The position numbers and the translations under genes are program-made. Under the pieces are notes generated by a model that worked only from the letters and a program-made list of their open reading frames with translations, was not told where the DNA came from and did not search any database. A DNA stretch of 64,000 bases from S5-A14a sp022766365 (GTDB lineage Bacteria; Bacillota; Clostridia; Peptostreptococcales; Anaerovoracaceae): the NCBI GenBank assembly GCA_050313295.1, contig JBNPLD010000005.1. One strand, 5' to 3'. Each line of letters starts with the position of its first letter. Within the stretch, counting starts at the first letter, position 1. Positions 1 through 7,973 of the stretch are shown piece after piece.

Positions 1-2
1 AC

Positions 3-1541
3 TATATCAAGGGTATTGAAGATTATATTCCTAATGTTCAATATCAAACCGAAGAACATACTACTACCGTTGTAAAGGATATATTGGAAAACTGGGTAAC
101 TTTGAGCCATAACAGTAAGTTCCACGCAATTTTCGCTACAAGCAGCATACCGGAAGCCATCAATTACTATCGTATGATAAAGGAAATGAAGCCTGAATTG
201 AAGGTTACGGCTTTATTTGACCCGAACATCGACAATGGCGGCGGCGTTGCATTTAAGGAAGCCGGTCTCGTTGAGATAATAGAGGACTATAACGAAAGAT
301 ATGGTCAGGACTTTACCATTCCGACATTCGCTAAAATGAAAAAGGATATTGCTGCACGATTGGCACATAAGAAACCTTATGAAAGAATAGCGAATGAGCC
401 TGAAAAACAAATTGACCTACTCATTGTTGTTGACCAAATGCTTACCGGATTTGACTCCAAGTGGATAAACACACTGTATATGGACAAGGTGCTGTTGTAT
501 GAGAACATTATTCAGGCGTTTTCTCGCACAAACAGATTGTTCGGGCCTGATAAGCCTTTTGGAACAATCCGTTATTATAGAAAACCCCATACAATGGAGC
601 GGAATATAAATGCTGCTGTAAAACTGTATTCGGGAGATAAGCCGTTAGGTTTATTCGTTCAACATCTTGCTGAAAACCTTAAGATGATGAATGAACTGTA
701 TGAAGATATATCCGAGCTGTTTTCCAATGCAGGCATAGAAAACTTTGAAAAGCTGCCATCCGATGTTTCTGTATGCAGGAAGTTCGCAAAAGACTTCAAG
801 GAGCTTAACTCCTACTTAGAAGCCGCAAAAATTCAAGGGTTCAAATGGGAAGTTACAAGTTATACAGATGACAATACCGGAGAAAACATTGAGATGGCTT
901 TCGACGAAAAGACATACTTGGTGCTGGTTCTGAGATATAAAGAGCTATCCGGTGGTGGCGGTGGAGGAACTGGTGATGATGTTCCTTATGACCTTGTCGG
1001 ATATATCACAGAAATAGATACCGGATTGATTGACGCAGATTATATGAACTCTCGTTTTGAGAAATATCTTAAATTGTTAAATCTTGAAGGAGCTTCCGCA
1101 GAAGCAGTTGAACAGGCTGAAACAGAACTTCACAAGACTTTCGCTACGCTTTCTCAGGAAGAACAAAAGTATGCAAATATATTTCTCCACGATATTCAAA
1201 GAGGAGATGTTGCAATAACCGAGGGTAAAACGCTTCGAGATTATGTAACAGAGTATTTATCGAAAGCTAAAGACGACCAAATTCACCGAGTTGCCGTTGC
1301 TTTGGGAGTAGATGAATTAAAACTTCGTACTATTATGAGTTTGCGTTTGAATTCAACCAATATAAATGAGTTCGGGCGTTATGATGATTTGAAAAAAACG
1401 GTAAATAAGGCGAAAGCAAAAGAATACTTTGAAAAGATAGAGGGAACAAAGATTATACCACCCAAAGTCAATGTCAAAGTTGACAATTTGCTTCGTGAGT
1501 TCATTCTCGGCGGTGGATTTGAAATTGAAATGCCGGAATAA
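3..1541 (+). CDS. hsdR: Type I restriction enzyme R subunit (HsdR), C-terminal part
   Basis: The frame is open to the left edge, so this is the last ~512 residues of a protein that is usually about 1000. HsdR is the ATP-dependent translocase and nuclease subunit of type I restriction enzymes. Visible are late superfamily-2 helicase motifs (TGFD, then QAFSRTNR, the motif VI arginines) and the HsdR C-terminal helical region after a glycine run (LSGGGGGG). The N-terminal nuclease and Walker A motifs lie outside the window. The hsdS start codon follows 1 base after the stop, so the two are co-transcribed; hsdM is expected upstream. Confidence 0.93.
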   Translation, partial: YIKGIEDYIPNVQYQTEEHTTTVVKDILENWVTLSHNSKFHAIFATSSIPEAINYYRMIKEMKPELKVTALFDPNIDNGGGVAFKEAGLVEIIEDYNERYGQDFTIPTFAKMKKDIAARLAHKKPYERIANEPEKQIDLLIVVDQMLTGFDSKWINTLYMDKVLLYENIIQAFSRTNRLFGPDKPFGTIRYYRKPHTMERNINAAVKLYSGDKPLGLFVQHLAENLKMMNELYEDISELFSNAGIENFEKLPSDVSVCRKFAKDFKELNSYLEAAKIQGFKWEVTSYTDDNTGENIEMAFDEKTYLVLVLRYKELSGGGGGGTGDDVPYDLVGYITEIDTGLIDADYMNSRFEKYLKLLNLEGASAEAVEQAETELHKTFATLSQEEQKYANIFLHDIQRGDVAITEGKTLRDYVTEYLSKAKDDQIHRVAVALGVDELKLRTIMSLRLNSTNINEFGRYDDLKKTVNKAKAKEYFEKIEGTKIIPPKVNVKVDNLLREFILGGGFEIEMPE

Positions 1542-1542
1542 A

Positions 1543-2163
1543 ATGGATAAAGAGCAAAACTTTGAAGGAGTCAAGGGGTTTTCCCTTGGCTCCTTTGCTG
1601 TTCCTTGGGAACAGCGTAAGTTGGGGGAACTGTCTTCACTTATAACCAAAGGAACAACACCTTTGGATAAAAGTAATATGGGTACGGTCAATTTTGTAAA
1701 AATTGAAAGCATTGATAATTCATCAGGTGAAATCACCATAACACAAAAAATAACTTCTGAGGAGCACGAAGGGTATTTGCGTCGTTCTCAGCTTAAAGAA
1801 AACGATATTTTGTTTTCAATCGCTGGCACACTTGGTCGAGTAACTTCAGTAAAATCAAGCATTTTGCCAGCAAATACGAATCAAGCATTAGCTATCATTC
1901 GTCTTAAAAGCGGTTGCTTGAAATATGTGAAAACATATCTCAAAGGCAAGGCTGTAGCAGATTTTATAAAGAAAAATCCGACTATTGGTGCACAACCAAA
2001 TTTGTCTTTGGAACAAGTAAGCAACCTCGAAATTGCCTTGCCGTCCGACATAGAGCAAGAGCAAATAGGTTCATTTTTTGAAAACCTCGATAACCTTATC
2101 ACCCTTCATCAGCGTGAGTCAACTTATTTTACAGGAGGATTTTATGCTGAACAACATAAATAA
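1543..2163 (+). CDS. hsdS: Type I restriction specificity subunit (HsdS), single-TRD, expressed copy
   Basis: Specificity subunits bind DNA through two target recognition domains (TRDs) in about 400 residues. This one has 206 residues and one TRD, begun by WEQRKLGEL and closed by the ITLHQRE segment. The start ATG is 1 base after the hsdR stop. The 3' end overlaps the recombinase gene by 20 bases. Half-length HsdS can work as a dimer, or the protein may be truncated by past recombination. Both ends of the TRD carry sequences repeated, inverted, in the silent cassette at 3062-3591, so this gene is probably the active member of a phase-variable pair. Confidence 0.85.
   Translation: MDKEQNFEGVKGFSLGSFAVPWEQRKLGELSSLITKGTTPLDKSNMGTVNFVKIESIDNSSGEITITQKITSEEHEGYLRRSQLKENDILFSIAGTLGRVTSVKSSILPANTNQALAIIRLKSGCLKYVKTYLKGKAVADFIKKNPTIGAQPNLSLEQVSNLEIALPSDIEQEQIGSFFENLDNLITLHQRESTYFTGGFYAEQHK
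1604..1625 (+). repeat. 22-bp inverted repeat, 5' end of expressed hsdS TRD
   Basis: Encodes the conserved WEQRKLG segment. It is a perfect inverted copy of 3570-3591 in the silent cassette. Recombination between the two would flip about 1.9 kb and place the other TRD after the expressed start. Confidence 0.85.
2094..2119 (+). repeat. 26-bp inverted repeat, 3' end of expressed hsdS TRD
   Basis: Encodes the LITLHQRE segment. It is a perfect inverted copy of 3079-3104. Recombination here would exchange only the C-terminal tails and turn the recombinase gene around. Confidence 0.85.
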
Positions 2164-3070
2164 AACAGACTATTTTTACGATTATTACGCACAATGGATT
2201 ACTGTGTACAAGGAAGGGGCGATAAGGAAGGTCACGATGGACAGGTATTTGCTTACCCAGTCTTGGATTAAGCGATTGGCTCCGGATTTGAAAGTATGCG
2301 AGTTGACACGCATTACATATCAAAAACTGTTGAACGATTACGCAAAGGAACACGAGCGACAAACCACAATGGATTTTCACCATCAGCTCAAAGGGGCAAT
2401 ATTAGACGCTGTTGACGAAGGTCTCATTGAGCGAGACCCGACAAGAAAAGCTATCATCAAAGGTAAGAAGCCGAGATACAAGAAGATTAAGTATCTCAAT
2501 CAGTTTGAACTGCACAAGCTTCTTTCGGATTTGGACTTAGGACAAGAGTTAAATTGGGATTGGTTCATTCTTCTTGTTGCCAAAACAGGTATGCGTTTTT
2601 CTGAAGCACTGGCTATAACGCCGCAGGACTTTGATTTTTCAAGGCAATCCCTTTCCATCAACAAGACTTGGGACTATAAAGGAAAAGGTGGCTTTTTGCC
2701 TACTAAGAATCAATCATCGGTACGAAAAATTCAAATTGATTGGCAGCTTATTATTCAGTTTTCTACATTGGTCAAAGGGCTACCTCAAGATGAACCGATT
2801 TTCATATCGGGGAATGTGTATAACTCAACGGTCAACGATATTCTGACAAGACATTGCAAGAAAGCAGGAATACCGGTTATTTCCGTTCACGGGCTGAGAC
2901 ACACTCACGCTTCACTTCTTTTGTTTGCCGGAGTATCAATAGCAAGCGTGGCACAGAGATTAGGACATTCGAGTATGACAACAACGCAGAAAACATATCT
3001 CCATATTATTCAAGAACTTGAGAATAAAGATGTTGATTTGGTAATGCGTTCGTTATCAAGCTTAAATTGA
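2144..3070 (+). CDS. Tyrosine recombinase of the hsdS switch
   Basis: A 308-residue phage-integrase-family protein. It has an N-terminal SAM-like DNA-binding half and a catalytic half with the Arg in TGMRFSEAL, HGLRHTHAS (HxxR), LGHSS and the nucleophile Tyr in TYLH. The start ATG was chosen because AGGAGG sits 6 bases upstream (2133-2138); a longer frame begins inside hsdS. It lies between two oppositely oriented hsdS copies, the usual arrangement of site-specific recombinases that shuffle type I specificity genes. Its end overlaps the end of the silent cassette by 9 bases. A role in inversion is inferred from position and from the flanking repeats. Confidence 0.88.
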   Translation: MLNNINKTDYFYDYYAQWITVYKEGAIRKVTMDRYLLTQSWIKRLAPDLKVCELTRITYQKLLNDYAKEHERQTTMDFHHQLKGAILDAVDEGLIERDPTRKAIIKGKKPRYKKIKYLNQFELHKLLSDLDLGQELNWDWFILLVAKTGMRFSEALAITPQDFDFSRQSLSINKTWDYKGKGGFLPTKNQSSVRKIQIDWQLIIQFSTLVKGLPQDEPIFISGNVYNSTVNDILTRHCKKAGIPVISVHGLRHTHASLLLFAGVSIASVAQRLGHSSMTTTQKTYLHIIQELENKDVDLVMRSLSSLN

Positions 3071-3078
3071 CAAAAAAC

Positions 3079-3104
3079 ACTCACGCTGATGAAGGGTGAT
3101 AAGG
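3079..3104 (-). repeat. 26-bp inverted repeat, partner of 2094-2119
   Basis: Exact reverse complement of 2094-2119, at the 3' end of the silent TRD. Confidence 0.85.
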
Positions 3105-3569
3105 TGGTCTATCTTCTTGAAAAATGCTCCTATCGTTTGCTGTTCTCGAATAGTAGATGGTAACATCAAGTCCATAGCAGCCATCTGTTTGCCGGACACT
3201 TCGACGAATGTTGAACCAGCTCCAACCAACTCTCCGTATCGCTTTAATTCCTCTGTTCGAGAAAAAATGAAATATGTGTCAAGCTCATTTTTATGAGGAA
3301 CAATAGACTGAAAACCTTGATTAGTACAGCCTTTTCGGGCTAAAATAGCGGTTTTTCCTATTCCTGCACGAGAAGTAAATAATACAGTTCCGGGCGGTAA
3401 AAGTTTTGCAGAGCTATTGTCATATCCTTGTTCAGTTATCTTTCTTTGACTTGTCTTAACATAGATTTGGTCTGCAATTTCAGCAGGAGCATACCAATCT
3501 ATATTGCCGTCCCAATACTCAGGATTCTCCGTGCTTGGCGTTCCTCCGCCGATTATATCCGCTACATCT

Positions 3570-3591
3570 CCCAACTTACGCTGTTCCCAAG
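3570..3591 (-). repeat. 22-bp inverted repeat, partner of 1604-1625
   Basis: Exact reverse complement of 1604-1625, at the 5' end of the silent TRD. Confidence 0.85.
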
Positions 3592-3646
3592 TAATATAAT
3601 CAAAATCTGTATTTTTAATAATTTTCAGAATTAAATAATACCATTT

Positions 3647-3685
3647 TCTCCTCTCGGTTCGATGAATCGGGAGGAGATTTTTTTA
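3647..3685 (+). terminator. Rho-independent terminator
   Basis: A 10-bp stem TCTCCTCTCG / CGGGAGGAGA (one G-T pair) with an 11-base loop, followed by seven T. It closes the restriction module on its right side and would also stop read-through toward the ParB region. Confidence 0.75.
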
Positions 3686-3742
3686 TTTTCCAAAAATTTT
3701 TCAAAATTTTTTCAAAACCACCCCCCAAGAATCCTTTCCCAT

Positions 3743-3896
3743 TTCAAACAAGTGAAGGGACTTTTAATTTTCTTTTCAAAATACCCCCATTTTTTCGCTT
3801 CCCGGTTCAAACAAGTGAAGGGGTAATAAAAATTTTTTTGAAATCGGGCGATTTTGGGTGTGCATTTTGACCCCCTTTGTCCAAATGAGTGAAAGG
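3743..3896 (+). repeat. Three spaced iteron-like repeats
   Basis: A 17-bp unit beginning TTCAAACAAGTGAAG occurs perfectly at 3743-3759 and 3806-3822 and with 4 mismatches at 3880-3896. Each copy is flanked by short C-rich and G-rich runs that could pair. The third copy holds the AAAGGAG ribosome site of the gene at 3907. Candidate roles are a ParB or initiator binding region or an autoregulatory operator. Confidence 0.55.
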
Positions 3897-3906
3897 AGTT
3901 TTTACT

Positions 3907-4116
3907 ATGGCAAGATTATCAAAGAAATTAAAACAGGAATGGGCATTATTCATCAATCCCAAAACAGGCAGAAGAACATACAACGATTTGTGCCGTAAAT
4001 GCCGGAACGACTGTAAACAAAGCTTTCGGGCAATCGTTGTCAATTGTCCTTTGTATTGCTCAAAAAGAAGTGTCAAATCGCTACCAAACGGCAACGATTT
4101 CAACGATTCGGGATAA
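3907..4116 (+). CDS. Small Cys-rich mobile-element protein
   Basis: 69 residues, basic, with LCRKCRNDCKQSFR and a later NCPLYCSKR, giving several cysteines that may bind metal. Proteins of this type (MARLSKKLKQEW start) recur in conjugative and mobilisable elements of Firmicutes, but no function is known to me. The start is set by AAAGGAG at 3893-3899 with 7-base spacing. The last ~10 residues diverge into low-complexity sequence. Confidence 0.65.
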   Translation: MARLSKKLKQEWALFINPKTGRRTYNDLCRKCRNDCKQSFRAIVVNCPLYCSKRSVKSLPNGNDFNDSG

Positions 4117-4317
4117 AAGGATAACAGATATTCAATTCAAAATAAAACGGCTTACAGAGAAAAACTTTGATATTTTCGGCACCTTTTTGATACAGAAAAA
4201 CGGTTGTTGCAACTATCATTTTCACTCGCCGTTCAAAACAATTCAAATAGCAGGTAAACGTATAAATATATAAATAAATATATAGTTTTTACCTGCCGTA
4301 AAAGAAAGGACTTAAAT

Positions 4318-4647
4318 ATGATAGCAAATAAAGTATACACAAGAGACGAAATGAGAGAGGAACACATCATAACTACCGATTATCATTTCATAGACAAAGA
4401 GGGCGAATACTTCGCAAAACTGATAATGAGAGCAGAGGCAAGCAAAAATATGATGCGTCTTTTCTTTCAGTTAAGCGACGGAAGAAAGATTATCACGCCT
4501 GTGTTTTGGTGGCAGAGTTATCTCGGCTTTCATGAGATAGATAACGGTACAAATTTGAGATTGATTTATGAGAAAAACGGCAAAGGTATCGCTCTTAAAA
4601 AAATTGAAATATTGGACAAGGAGAATTTGAAATGCAGGAAACAATAA
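4318..4647 (+). CDS. Hypothetical protein of the island
   Basis: 109 residues, no signal peptide or membrane segment. I do not recognise a family. The middle is rich in beta-type sequence (FWWQSYLGFHEI). The ribosome site AAAGGA precedes the ATG. It overlaps the following ParB-like gene by 16 bases, so the two are translationally coupled and probably act together in maintenance of the island. Confidence 0.65.
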   Translation: MIANKVYTRDEMREEHIITTDYHFIDKEGEYFAKLIMRAEASKNMMRLFFQLSDGRKIITPVFWWQSYLGFHEIDNGTNLRLIYEKNGKGIALKKIEILDKENLKCRKQ

Positions 4648-5474
4648 AGAACATCAACATAGATTTACTAATTCCATTTAAAAATCATCCGTTTAAGAAA
4701 AGAGACGGAATTGAAAAAGAAGAATTGACAGAGAGCATAAAAGAAAACGGATTGCTTGAGCCGATAATCGTCCGTTCTTTTTCCGCTGGTACTTATGAAA
4801 TCATCAGCGGTCACAGGAGAGTTGAAGTTTGTAAAGAATTGGGAATACAAACCGTTCTGGCAATAGTCAGAGATATGACAAAAGACGAAGCGGTTATTGC
4901 AATGGTGGATTCAAATTTACAGAGAGAACATTTACTGCCAAGCGAAAAAGCTTTTGCTTACAAGATGAAACTTGAAGCGATGAAACATCAGGGGAAAACT
5001 TCGTGCCAAGTTGGCGCAAAGTCAAGAACAGATGAACAGATAGCCGAAACAGTAAATGACAGTGCAAGACAAGTCCAAAGATATATCCGTCTAACGCACT
5101 TAATACCCGAACTGCTGAAACTCGTTGACGAAGAAAGGATAGCCTTTACTCCGGCTGTTGAGATTTCGTATCTACCCGAGAATGAACAAAAGATGTTAGC
5201 CGAAGAAATAGAATACACAGATGCCACGCCCTCACTTTCACAGGCACAGCGACTGCGCAAATTCAGCGAACAAGGCAGACTGTCCATAGACACGATATTT
5301 GCCGTGTTAAGTGAAGAAAAGCCAAATCAGAAAGAACAGGTTAAATTCAAAACCGAAGATATCCGCAAATATTTCCCGAAAAGTTATACAAGCCTTGATA
5401 TGCAAAAAACAATCATAAATCTGCTTGAAAAATGGCAGAGACAGAGAGAAAGAAACCGAAGGGAGGAGCGATAA
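4632..5474 (+). CDS. ParB/Spo0J-family partition-like protein
   Basis: 280 residues. An N-terminal ParB domain (about 10-100) has LIPFKNHPF, ESIKENGLLEPIIVR, EIISGHRRVEVCKELG and NLQREHLLPSEKA. A central helix-turn-helix region (VNDSARQVQRYIRLTHLIPELL) follows, and the tail is charged. ParB proteins bind parS-like sites and use the GHRR region to bind CTP. No parA partner is seen here, as is common for ParB homologs of integrative elements, where they may act as regulators. The repeats at 3743-3896 are candidate targets. GGAG precedes the ATG. Confidence 0.85.
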   Translation: MQETIKNINIDLLIPFKNHPFKKRDGIEKEELTESIKENGLLEPIIVRSFSAGTYEIISGHRRVEVCKELGIQTVLAIVRDMTKDEAVIAMVDSNLQREHLLPSEKAFAYKMKLEAMKHQGKTSCQVGAKSRTDEQIAETVNDSARQVQRYIRLTHLIPELLKLVDEERIAFTPAVEISYLPENEQKMLAEEIEYTDATPSLSQAQRLRKFSEQGRLSIDTIFAVLSEEKPNQKEQVKFKTEDIRKYFPKSYTSLDMQKTIINLLEKWQRQRERNRREER

Positions 5475-5617
5475 TGAATAAGAAAATCGACAGCTTATAT
5501 GCGGCGTTTATGCTTATTGAAATTCTATATGAGCGTGGGCTTATAAACAAAGCCACACTTGACACCGTGAGAGAAAAAGTTAAATCCGAAAATCCGCACA
5601 ATTCACAGGCGGCTTAA
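5474..5617 (+). CDS. Small island protein upstream of serine recombinase
   Basis: 47 residues (MNKKIDSLYAAFMLIE start). The ATG overlaps the ParB stop (TAATG) and is served by GGGAGG at 5461-5466. It is predicted to be two helices and could be a small accessory or regulatory factor. It lies between the ParB-like gene and the recombinase, which suggests a role with the latter, but no function is known. Confidence 0.65.
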   Translation: MNKKIDSLYAAFMLIEILYERGLINKATLDTVREKVKSENPHNSQAA

Positions 5618-5653
5618 TGTCAAATATACTTAAAAACACAAGGAGGAATTTTT

Positions 5654-7534
5654 ATGACAAACACAATTTTTAAAAACAACACGAAAATCGGAAATCCTTA
5701 CGATTTTCTTGACCGCAACAGACATCGCAAAATGGTCTTTTACGGCCGTGTGTCAACAGAACACGAAGCACAGATGGCTGCTCTTGAAAATCAAATTGAA
5801 TGGTACGATGACCAAGCAAAACATCACCCCAACTGGGAGGTGCTGAACAAATATATCGACGAGGGAATAACAGGAACGCAGGCGAAAAAGCGACCGGCAT
5901 TTCTGCAAATGATAGAGGACGCAAAGAAAGGAAAATTTGATTTGATTGTAACCCGTGAGGTCTGCCGATTTGCGAGAAACACCGTTGACACTCTTGTTAC
6001 CACAAGAGAACTGAAAAATATCGGCGTTGAGGTGTATTTTGTGGAGGATAATATTTGGACAATGGACGGAGACGGTGAACTTCGACTGACAATTATGGCA
6101 ACCCTTGCACAAGAGGAAAGCCGCAAAACCTCGGAGCGTGTAAAAGCCGGACAGCATATCAGCCGCCAGCAAGGTATGGTGTACGGCAGAGGGAACATCT
6201 TGGGTTATAACCGTAAAGCCAAATCCACATACACGATAAACCCCGAGCAGGCGGAAACCGTGCGAATGATTTTCGATATGTACTTACAGGGCGAAATGGG
6301 CGCATCCAAAATTGCGAACGAGCTCACACGGCTTGGACGAAAAAATGCATCGGGCTTGGTAAAGTGGTCACCGTGCGTAATTACGAGAATTGTTAATAAC
6401 CCTACATATATGGGTTACCAGGCTTACGGAAAATCGTACAGCAACAACTATCTTGAACAAAAGCGAATACTTAATAACGATTTTTCCACATATATGCTCG
6501 TAAAAAGCGATTATGAGCCTATTATAACCGAGGAAGAATGGTATCGGTGTCAGGAAATCAAGCAACGGAGAGTAACAAAAACAATAGGCGTTTCTACCGA
6601 CGGCAAGAAGAAACAACCGAATCACGGCAAAAACGAAACAAAAGACCTGTGGGCAACCAAATTGAAATGCCGATGCGGAGCGTCCTTCCGCAGAAACCGA
6701 TGGCATAAAAATAACAACGCACCTTGGTCATACGGATACCTTTGCTATAACAGGTTGAACAATGGCTCCGCTCAAAAACGGCGTGACGCAGGATTGGACG
6801 ATACCGGCTACTGCGACCAGACCGAAATACCCGATTGGAAACTTGAAATGATGGGCAAAATGATTATGGAGCAGGTATGGCGGACAAGAGCCGAAGATAT
6901 AAAGCTTGCCTGTAAAATACTCAACGAATGTTATAAACCGGATATTAAAGCTCCTCGACAAAACAAATCGGTTATGCTTGCAAATATCGAAAAACTGAAA
7001 TCCAAAAAGGATAATCTTTTGGATATGCGCAGCGACGGCGAAATCACAAAAGAGGAATTTTTGAACAAGAAAGAAGAAATCGACAAAAAAATTTCACAGC
7101 TGACCGCAGAATATGAAAAAGACGATTGCCCGACCGAAAGCGACGAAGCGGGTTTGGAGCTTAGTAAAATTGAAGCGGCGCTGAATGAGCTGATTGATTT
7201 TTCACAGCCGGTCTTGCCCCGTGAAATATATCAAAAGTTTGTTTCCAAAGTTACGCCTTACAGCAAAACTCATTACAGGTGGTATCTGAATTTAGACGGC
7301 ACGGGAACACAGACGGCAGATGTTAAGGTGAACGGCAGAAAATCCAATGCGGCTGTCGCATTCTGCGACGAGGGGGAAATTCCCCCGGTACATTTTAAAG
7401 AGATTATTTTCTTTAATATTTTGAAACAGGAAATTATAAATAAAAAATCGTTTTTCGTGGCTACTCTGCACAGGCAACCATCAAGGATGAAGATTGAAGA
7501 TAATTATCGCCTATGGCTCACTTTTGTACGATGA
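5654..7534 (+). CDS. Large serine recombinase
   Basis: 626 residues. The N-terminal resolvase domain holds the catalytic Ser34 in YGRVST, then DEGITGTQAKKRP and the VCRFARNT arginine motif. A recombinase domain (about 190-300, GYNRKAKSTYTINPEQAE) follows, then a zinc-ribbon region (CRCGASFRR ... YLCYNR ... GYCDQ) and a coiled coil (about 430-500). Such enzymes integrate and excise elements between attP and attB. AGGAGG precedes the ATG. It is the last gene before sequence of different character, which fits a place at the island's right end. Confidence 0.93.
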   Translation: MTNTIFKNNTKIGNPYDFLDRNRHRKMVFYGRVSTEHEAQMAALENQIEWYDDQAKHHPNWEVLNKYIDEGITGTQAKKRPAFLQMIEDAKKGKFDLIVTREVCRFARNTVDTLVTTRELKNIGVEVYFVEDNIWTMDGDGELRLTIMATLAQEESRKTSERVKAGQHISRQQGMVYGRGNILGYNRKAKSTYTINPEQAETVRMIFDMYLQGEMGASKIANELTRLGRKNASGLVKWSPCVITRIVNNPTYMGYQAYGKSYSNNYLEQKRILNNDFSTYMLVKSDYEPIITEEEWYRCQEIKQRRVTKTIGVSTDGKKKQPNHGKNETKDLWATKLKCRCGASFRRNRWHKNNNAPWSYGYLCYNRLNNGSAQKRRDAGLDDTGYCDQTEIPDWKLEMMGKMIMEQVWRTRAEDIKLACKILNECYKPDIKAPRQNKSVMLANIEKLKSKKDNLLDMRSDGEITKEEFLNKKEEIDKKISQLTAEYEKDDCPTESDEAGLELSKIEAALNELIDFSQPVLPREIYQKFVSKVTPYSKTHYRWYLNLDGTGTQTADVKVNGRKSNAAVAFCDEGEIPPVHFKEIIFFNILKQEIINKKSFFVATLHRQPSRMKIEDNYRLWLTFVR

Positions 7535-7973
7535 AGTTTGAAATTTGTTGACTTAGTGTGAAAAAATCGATAAGATGGACATTAAACCTCTTTTGGCATA
7601 ATATAGTTGCTAAAGGAGGTTTTCTTCTTGTGGGAAAGGGTTTATATGACAGTGTAGGAAGTAGGAATATGGAATGAGCATATTCGTAAAATATATAAAA
7701 ATCATTGGAATTTCAATATAAAATAGGGGTATATCTTTTTTGACATTTTATGAACTCTCTGTTGTTTTGATGTTCGAAATCTAAAACTATTAGTATAAAG
7801 ATATTTAATGTTGTATATTAAGGTTTATTATTATTAATAATTTTAGTAATGATAATATAATATATACTATTGATATCTGACTATATGATTTTTTTATCGG
7901 AACTATCATAGTATGAAAGAATAATGTATAATGGGCATATAAAGACGTAATAATAATTTATATGGAGAAGTAA
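7535..7973. other. AT-rich intergenic region at the probable island border
   Basis: No long gene. TTGACT (7548-7553) and TAAGAT (7571-7576) with 17-bp spacing form a possible promoter reading right. AAAGGAGG near 7613 precedes a 15-codon GTG frame (7631-7678) that may be the stump of a gene cut by insertion. A TATAAT at 7927-7932 is the likely -10 for the kinase gene; no good -35 is seen. Confidence 0.4.

Larger units (their letters stand above)
3062..3591 (-). pseudogene. hsdS: Silent hsdS cassette (start-less TRD)
   Basis: An HsdS-like frame on the minus strand runs from WEQRKLGDV through a TRD (GGGTPSTENPEYW, SGKQMAAMDL) to ITLHQRECFLSI. It has no usable ATG/GTG and no ribosome site before the conserved WEQRKLG; the only nearby start is a TTG inside that motif. 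The TRD differs from the expressed copy, while the borders are identical. This is the pattern of a donor cassette that becomes expressed after inversion, not of random decay: the frame is intact throughout. Confidence 0.8.
1..7534. mobile_element. Right part of a mobile island (left end outside window)
   Basis: A type I restriction module, a tyrosine recombinase, a ParB-like gene, small genes typical of clostridial integrative elements and a large serine recombinase as the last gene form a compact block. Serine recombinases usually lie next to one attachment end, so the right junction is probably just past 7534. The left end and any conjugation genes lie outside the window. That the restriction genes belong to the same element is inference. 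Confidence 0.55.

Noticed and set aside
3062..3591. Independent second hsdS gene
   Set aside because: No start codon or ribosome site before the conserved region; it fits a silent cassette better.
4037..4273. 78-codon frame after the Cys-rich small gene
   Set aside because: No ribosome site, overlaps the better-supported gene at 3907-4116, and no recognisable features.
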